Part shown: positions 45,651 through 64,000 of the stretch, piece by piece | How positions within the stretch are numbered: the stretch's first letter is position 1 | Layout: every line of letters starts with the position of its first letter | Source: Engraulis encrasicolus | Taxonomy: Eukaryota; Chordata; Actinopteri; Clupeiformes; Engraulidae | Direction of reading: 5' to 3' | DNA: 64,000 nt | NCBI RefSeq assembly: GCF_034702125.1 | Contig: NC_085875.1 | Coordinates: 48,504,254 to 48,568,253, forward strand | The notes under the pieces: generated by a model | Told to the model about the DNA's origin: nothing | Seen by the model: only the letters and a program-made list of their open reading frames with translations | Database searches by the model: none | Made by a program: the position numbers and the translations under genes

Positions 45651-46463
45651 CAGGGGTGGGGAAGCTACTTCATGTCTAAAGGGCCATAAACAGCCCTTGA
45701 GGCTCTTTCATCCGGCCCACAATATGTAAGGGTTAACGTTCGGCAAGAAGGTCGCTACCGTGGAATAGCAGCACGACAGAGAGAATCTTTAGACCCCGAC
45801 GCGGAGCGGAGGGGTCTTGTTCTCTCTGAAGTGCTGCTATTCCACAAAGCGACCGACTCGCCGAAAGTTAACCCGCTTATTATATGGATATACTTAAATG
45901 ATTCACACATGGCAGGGACATTTCTTTAGGCCTATTTAATGTGAAGTCTGGGCTATTCTAGTTTTTAATGTCAAAGGATTGTCGCTGCGCAAAAACAGTG
46001 CCGTTGTGGAACACCGCTAACAGCTAGGTAGCCAGGACAACAGGTGTTGTCACAGCAGCTGATTAGAGTCTTGTTGAAAAGTCGCTTTAGCAGTGAAAAG
46101 TCTTGTTGCCATTGACAGCGGTCTGTTATAGACCAACCCGTCCGTTATCGAAAAATAACAGACGTGCGAACGTTGGGGAGCCCCGTTGAAATGAATGGAG
46201 CATTCGACCGATGACGTCACAACCATATAATATAGGCTTGTATGCAGCTTCTCATGAAATACAGTATGACATATTTTGTAATATGAGAAACACTATTTTC
46301 AGGGGACCTAGTGAAGGGGGTATGTTGTAAAGGTGGTTGCCATCAATATAGGCCTAAATTGCAGGGGGAAATCCGGTTTGTGTTCATACGGCTCTTGGAG
46401 GACTTTTACGACCCTGGGAGGAATTTGAAGTGGCCCCTCGAATGAAAAAGGTTCCCCACCCCT
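45651..46463. mobile_element. Long hAT-like element with internal hairpin
   Basis: CAGGGGTGGGGAAGC at left and GGTTCCCCACCCCTG at right are inverted. A palindrome at 45730-45874 lies inside. Confidence 0.65.
45730..45874. repeat. 145-base hairpin with TTAA at both ends
   Basis: GGGTTAACGTTCGGC pairs with GCCGAAAGTTAACCC, and GTGGAATAGCAGCAC pairs with GTGCTGCTATTCCAC. The loop has GACGCGGAGCGGAGGGGTC. Confidence 0.8.
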
Positions 46464-47141
46464 GGTCTACATCCCTCTTCCCCTGGCAATTAGCCGGCAT
46501 GCATATGCCACAGGAGGGCAGTAGACTCTTCTGTACTCAACATAATGACATGTTTGGATCCTCACTGCTCCCCACTGATGTGAAACAGTACTGCAGCCTC
46601 ACTGCATATGTACACATCAGGGGGAAGTGCATGCCAAAGCTGAGGAGCAGAGCAAAGGAAAGCTCTATTCCCCATGGTACTGAGGGGACATAGATGAGAA
46701 TGGAGGAAGAGGAATGGAGGGACTGAGAGGGAATAGAAAGTTGAATAAGATTAGACAGATAAGGAGGGGCAAGATTGTGGATAGAAACAAGTTTTGCAAC
46801 AAATGACTATGCCCACCGCACTACAACAGCAATCTTTAAGTCTACTGTACTAGTAGGCCTACAACCTAGACTTCACTGGACATCAGCTGTGAAGGCACAT
46901 GCATTTCATGAGTGAACTGCCCAGCCTGGCTTGTGATAGGCCTAAAACATTTTTTTTACAGTTGCAGTAATCTCCAGTCCACTAGGGGTCGAAAGAGGGC
47001 TGGAGTCACAGAGCACTAACCTTGACATGCGCTACGAACAGAAGAAAAGTAGCTTCCGTTAGCATCCGAGTGCGCAAACTAGCTAGCGCTGTTTGTTTTT
47101 TTCTCACTTGACAACCCAAATTAAATGCTAAAGCTTTCGCC

Positions 47142-47277
47142 ATGAATATGGAAGAAAGACTAATTTACGCGGTGTCTCTGTATCCAGAGCTGTACAATTC
47201 ATCGCTAAGTTCTTACAAAGATTATAGTAAGAAAGCTGACGCTTGGAGGTCTGTAAGTCTACAATCGGAGGCTCCAG
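47142..47277 (+). CDS. MADF-BESS gene exon 1
   Basis: Encodes MNMEERLIYAVSLYPELYNS and continues to SLQSEAP; phase 1 out. Confidence 0.83.
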
Positions 47278-48089
47278 GTAAGACAACATTAGCGTTTATA
47301 ATTGTTTTATCTTTGCATAAGCTCCACCACAAATATACTACGTTTCTTGGGTGCCTTAAGAAAGTGGAAAACACAATTCATTTCCAATGCTTACTTTATT
47401 GCTCCATATCTTTTGTTTGAAACCCTGATGTTGTCGTGTTAAATGCTAGGCCCCTACGTGTGCAGTGTAGCGTAGCCTACTTGTTTTTGTCGTAGACTGA
47501 GGAATGCGATAGCCGCTATATAAATGCATCTCCGATCAAAACAACTTTCTCTCGTTTTGTCAACTCCATTGTGTGTCATTTAATTTAATGCACCAGAGTA
47601 CATGGGTAAAGCGTTGTTGGATCACTTGGTAATTAGCCCTTCAACTCACCCCCTCTGTTCCTATGCATTACAGAGGAAGACTGCCGGAGGAAATGGAAAA
47701 GCCTCAGGGATCAGTTTATTAAAGAGCAAAGACGCACTGCTATGGGCAACGGTCGAAAATGGAAGTTCACCGAGCAGATGGCTTTCCTCACCCCATTCAT
47801 ACAGTGCCGTACGTCCATGGGTAACTACGTCGTGGAGGGCGAAGACGATACAGACAAAGAGATGAACAACAACTCCGGGCATGGGAGCCGCAAGATGCGC
47901 GATGGAGCAACGCCCCCACATTTCCCCGTCTGGCCCGGCCACAAGAGATGGGAACTCAACGGAGAAGGCAACGAAGATGAGATGTTTCTCCTGAGCCTTC
48001 TTCCTCACCTGAAGAAGCTGTCCTATGAGAAAAAATGCGCCGTCAAATTGAAGTTCCACCAGCTTCTCTATGAAGCAGAGTTCCAGTAG
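47142..48089 (+). CDS. MADF-BESS domain protein, two exons, complete
   Basis: Exons 47142-47277 and 47674-48089 join in frame to 183 residues. Residues ~5-75 form a MADF domain (a Myb/SANT-like DNA-binding helix set): RLIYAVSLYPELYN, KDYSKKADAWRSVS, EEDCRRKWKSLRDQFIKEQR with the family's spaced aromatic residues. Residues ~146-182 form a BESS motif, FLLSLLPHLKKLSYEKK...KFHQLLYEAEF, a protein-protein contact helix pair. Proteins of this layout (Adf-1/Dip3-like) are nuclear regulators; many fish copies are related to Harbinger-transposon MADF proteins. The intron splits the MADF domain with GT-AG ends (CCAG|GTAAGA; TTACAG|AGGAAG). The start is the first ATG of two (codons 1 and 3), in GCCATGA context. 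Target and role are unknown. It converges on susd4 from the opposite strand. Confidence 0.85.
47674..48089 (+). CDS. MADF-BESS gene exon 2
   Basis: Starts with the rest of a Glu codon, then EDCRRKWKSLRDQFIKEQRR, a linker rich in Asp/Asn/Gly, and the BESS motif; TAG at 48087-48089. Confidence 0.85.
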
Positions 48090-50540
48090 CAAGAGAATCC
48101 AGCGGTATCTTTTGTATCAGAAGTTTTAAAAGGTTTTTCTTTTCTCTATTTCTTTCTTTTTTTAATATACTTGTAAAAGACTGCTGGGCTATCTGTTCCA
48201 ATATATGGTGAATGAAAATGCTTGGGACATTTCAAAGAATGGAAAGGATATGGCAGCGTCCCACACCCATCATGAAAATGCTGTGCCCTAGTCTTAGCGT
48301 CTACGTCTTCAGTTGGTGGTGACCCATTATATTTCTTTCTTTATGTTATATAAAAAAGTGTTACTCCCAGCTGTTACTGTGTTTGAAACCCATATGATAA
48401 AAAGCATGTTTTCCTTCCTTTATTTTGTAGCGCAAACCTATGTACTGAGGTTGTACAGATTTTCCCCCCTTTTAATGGCGCTGTACCCACTAGTAGTTCT
48501 GTCAGCATTTACAATTTGCTATCTGAAACTATTTCTGATATTAAGAATTTTTTTCCCCTCTGGATAATATTAATCTTTCAAATGGTGCACAAATCATGCT
48601 ATATTTTCCCCTTTTACACCTGTTTAAGTAGGGTTTAAAAAAGAAAAGAAAAAAAAACTGCTGCAACTTATTTTCCTTGCCAATCCACATGAATTAAACC
48701 CTGTTTGAGTCTGTTTAGCAAGCCTGTTTGTCCGACATTTTTGGGCGGGTATCTGTGTAGTTGACCAGTGTGTGCCATGGTGGATGAGCCTGTCCACCAC
48801 TATGCTTTGTTGTCTTTTTATATGCATTCTTGTATTATTCAGTGTGGTGAAATTAGCTAGAAAATGGGGTAAATAGGGGTATGTCTTAAATGCTTTTAAT
48901 ATTACAAATAACATTGTGAAATGGTTATAGCACATGTCTTTTCAATCAAACACTAGTAGAATTTTGGACAATGTAATTTGGAGAAATATGGGTTTAAAAA
49001 ATATACACAGATTATCCTTAACTTGGAAGGTGCGCTCTGCAGTAGATTTGGGCGCTTTGTCAACAGTAGAATAATATTAGCTGCAAATTAACAGTATTAC
49101 CTAATCACTGTAAATTGTCCTTGATAACAAATAATGGTTGTTTAGTCTGGGTTAATGCAAGTGTGAGAAATAAGGTGAAAGAAACAAGGTGGACTCAAAC
49201 TTTGAAGTTGAAGTCCATGACAAGTGACCAGTTGGTAGGAAATCTGTGCCAATGGTTGTATAATACAAAATCTCCTGAAACTATAGTTCCTAACTACATT
49301 TGCTACTGTGTTGGTTGCAACAACCCAAGTTTTTAACTGGCTAACAACTACGCTTTCAAAAAACACAACCCTGGTCGCATAATGGGTACCTGCGAGCCCT
49401 CTATCTACAAGCAATTGAATCAGAATCATCCAATTGCATTTGGTGACCATGTGACCACTAGCATATACTTAAACAAGCGTGTATGCAATTACTTTATTTT
49501 GTTTTCAATAACCTTTGAGATTCTCCCATTACCTCTGACCGTCTTTGCAGACCTTCGTCTGGTATCTTATCATGGTAAACAGCTAGTGAAATATTCAAAC
49601 TGGCATCTTGTTTAATACAGAGAAATCTTGCAGAACTTTGAACTCATACCATTGTCTATTCCGACTCCTTCCAAACTGGTTTTTATTTCTGATGTTCCCA
49701 AGGCATTATACTGTATGTTACTCTACTATAATTACCTGTCACCTTTTTGGGCTTATATCCTCTCACATTTTCAGTTTCTTTTCCTGAAAGTCACGAATAT
49801 TGTATTTGTTGATTTATGTTTTCTGATTAAGTCCAGGACCATTTGGAAGCAGGCTGTAGTTTGCAACGCTGAGTCTAATCGTAATAAAGTTATATATTCA
49901 TGTAAAAAGGCAGTCAGTGTCAGTGTCAGTGACTCGTGCTTGAAAATGAAAATTGAAGAGTTAATCATTTACATGCAACTTAACAACTTAATGCCCTCTG
50001 GGTTGAGGACAATGAAAAACGCACAAAATGGATCACAAGTCAGGGTTTGAAGTTGAGGTTTTATTGCTAATTAGTCTTTGATATACACCGTTCTACGTTC
50101 TCCTCCATTGTGCACCATGGTGATAGACCACAAAACGTATTGCAAGATAAGGGGGAGGGGAACAGTCTTGTGTGTGTGTGTGTGGGGGTGTTCAACCAAA
50201 ACATATGCCATGAGATTTTTTTTTATTAGTTACTGCATTGCAAGTGTCAGAAAAGTCTGTAAAGAGTCATCGCAATATCAGCTTTCGTCGGTTTCGTCTT
50301 CCACCAGTGGGATTTCTGGAAAAAGGAAAACTGGTAAGAGCAAACAGCGGCTTAGATTTGCTCTAAATTCTGGGTAGTCATTCTGTAAATCTTGTAAAAA
50401 AAAATTATTGCTTAGAAAAATTATTACATACTGTAGGCCTATATCGGCATTTTACTTTAGTGGATGGAATTGTATATAAATTTGGCATATTTGAAAGAAA
50501 CTACAAGTGTGAGATTTCATGAAAAAAAGTGAAAAAATAA
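48090..50540. other. AT-rich region between the convergent MADF-BESS and susd4 genes
   Basis: Probably includes the MADF-BESS 3' UTR: an AATAAA occurs near 49881, but several are possible. No further gene recognised. Confidence 0.45.
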
Positions 50541-50546
50541 GCTACT

Positions 50547-50552
50547 TTTATT
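50547..50552 (-). promoter_or_regulatory. Candidate susd4 poly(A) signal (AATAAA)
   Basis: AATAAA on the minus strand about 126 bases beyond the susd4 stop. Confidence 0.5.
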
Positions 50553-50677
50553 CCAGAGAGTCATTATCTCTCCAGAATACTCCTAAATTTGAAAACCCAC
50601 TCATTCCGCTCGTAACTCTCCCCTCCAAAAAAACACCCAGAAATGCATTTCTTTGCTCTGCATTAGTCTGTTAGTAG

Positions 50678-63114
<12,437 letters not shown>

Positions 63115-63447
63115 CTAAAACAGAAAAAAGACACAGAGCATAAAGCACTTTGTGTAAAACTGTGTTGTCAATGATTACTACTGTAAGCTGGAGATCTATA
63201 ATCCATTAGTTCAATTGGTGACCGTTTGGTTACATACTTATCAACCTAGGATATTCTCAGCAGTGTAAGGCACACTGTACTCTCAGGGTATCTACTTCAG
63301 TAGGTACAGTGAAATACCAATAAACTATATATATAATGAGATCATGTGCTGGTGCAAAAGAGCGAAGCTGAGGATGTACAAGGCACCATTCTTATTTCTC
63401 CAAGAAATAAAATGAGAAAAAAAGAACAGTTGGCAATTTAGTGCAAT

Positions 63448-63762
63448 ATGTTTTCTGCACCTCCAGCATTGATCAAGTTTCCCTGCCTCACACCTGCACC
63501 TGTGTTACTGAAGGCACAAGGACTTTCATGTACTTCATCATCTGCTAGTGTTGGAATTACATCAGTAACAACATGTGCTTCTACTTCCACTTTAAACACC
63601 TCTGGATATACTCGAAATAGACACAGACCTGGTAGGTGTGCTTTGAATCCTTCAGAAGAAGAAAGAGAGTCTGTTTATATTAACCTTGAGCTGAATGAGT
63701 CCGCCAGACAACCGTCAGCCACTAAACCACAGACAGCCCTTTTGTCCCTGTATTTTTTATAG
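63448..63762 (+). other. Unassigned 104-codon open frame
   Basis: Starts MFSAPPALIKFPC, is Ser/Thr-rich in the middle and ends ERESVYINLELNESARQPSA...TALLSLYFL. No family recognised, no clear splice partners. It lies in the susd4 5' intron region on the other strand. Could be a chance frame or transposon remnant. Confidence 0.15.
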
Positions 63763-64000
63763 AGGCTTTAGAGGAGGACGAGGACAATTTATTATATTTT
63801 ATTTTCCTGGCACTGGCACTGTACGGTGTAGCCAGCCAGCAGGTGAGGCAGGGTAGTGGCGGCACCTCATTCCCTGATGTCTGAATCTCAGTGTTATGGC
63901 AGCAGGCACGGGTATCAGTGCACAGTGAAAACCATGCAGTGTTAAAATCCAACACCTGGAGAGTTGATTTAGGATCTCCAAGAGTGTATTTGGTCCCAGA

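Noticed and set aside
46990..47002. CTCF-like site (CCACTAGGGGTC) before the MADF-BESS gene
   Set aside because: One short imperfect match cannot be told from chance without a matrix scan.
63722..63981. Possible susd4 signal-peptide exon
   Set aside because: The minus-strand frames here lack a convincing hydrophobic signal and a donor in the right phase; the exon is probably outside the window.

Overview
This is a nuclear vertebrate, almost certainly teleost, window. It holds four spliced genes with GT-AG introns in a repeat-dense background: long CA/TG microsatellites, hAT-, piggyBac- and Harbinger-like non-autonomous DNA transposons, tRNA-derived SINEs and an L2-like LINE. I cannot fix the fish order from sequence alone. 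There is no bacterial, phage or CRISPR content.

Layout. (1) 737-2922, + strand: the last four coding exons of a mitochondrial amidoxime-reducing component gene (mtarc1-like, MOSC domain); the 5' part lies left of the window. (2) 13150-33401, - strand: a complete 12-exon hhipl2 gene, 1152 codons when joined in frame. It has a signal segment, a folate-receptor-like cysteine-rich region, a sugar-dehydrogenase-like beta-propeller and a very long Thr/Ser/Lys-rich tandem-repeat tail. (3) 47142-48089, + strand: a small two-exon MADF-BESS DNA-binding protein gene. (4) 50678-63114, - strand: susd4 without its first coding exon(s): four sushi exons, one transmembrane exon and a cytoplasmic-tail exon with LPxY and PPxY motifs. 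MARC1, HHIPL2 and SUSD4 are neighbours on human 1q41, so the order looks like an ancestral synteny block. The MADF-BESS gene lies between hhipl2 and susd4 and converges on susd4.

The genes do not form a pathway: Mo-dependent N-reduction on the mitochondrial outer membrane, a secreted Hedgehog-interacting-like protein, a probable transcription regulator, and a complement/NEDD4-related membrane protein. The most striking signals are: (a) the hhipl2 tail, built of about five 67-residue repeats carrying N-glycosylation sequons; (b) decayed tandem copies of the 3' end and splice donor of the susd4 transmembrane exon, inside a roughly 3.7-kb mosaic array; (c) similar partial exon/splice-site duplications in mtarc1 and hhipl2; (d) microsatellites lying directly on splice sites; (e) nested transposons whose order can be read from target-site duplications and from an in-window empty site; (f) a foldback element with telomere-like repeats inside a LINE. 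All exon boundaries come from reading splice sites and reading-frame phase by eye and from remembered human homologues. No alignment or database search was run.
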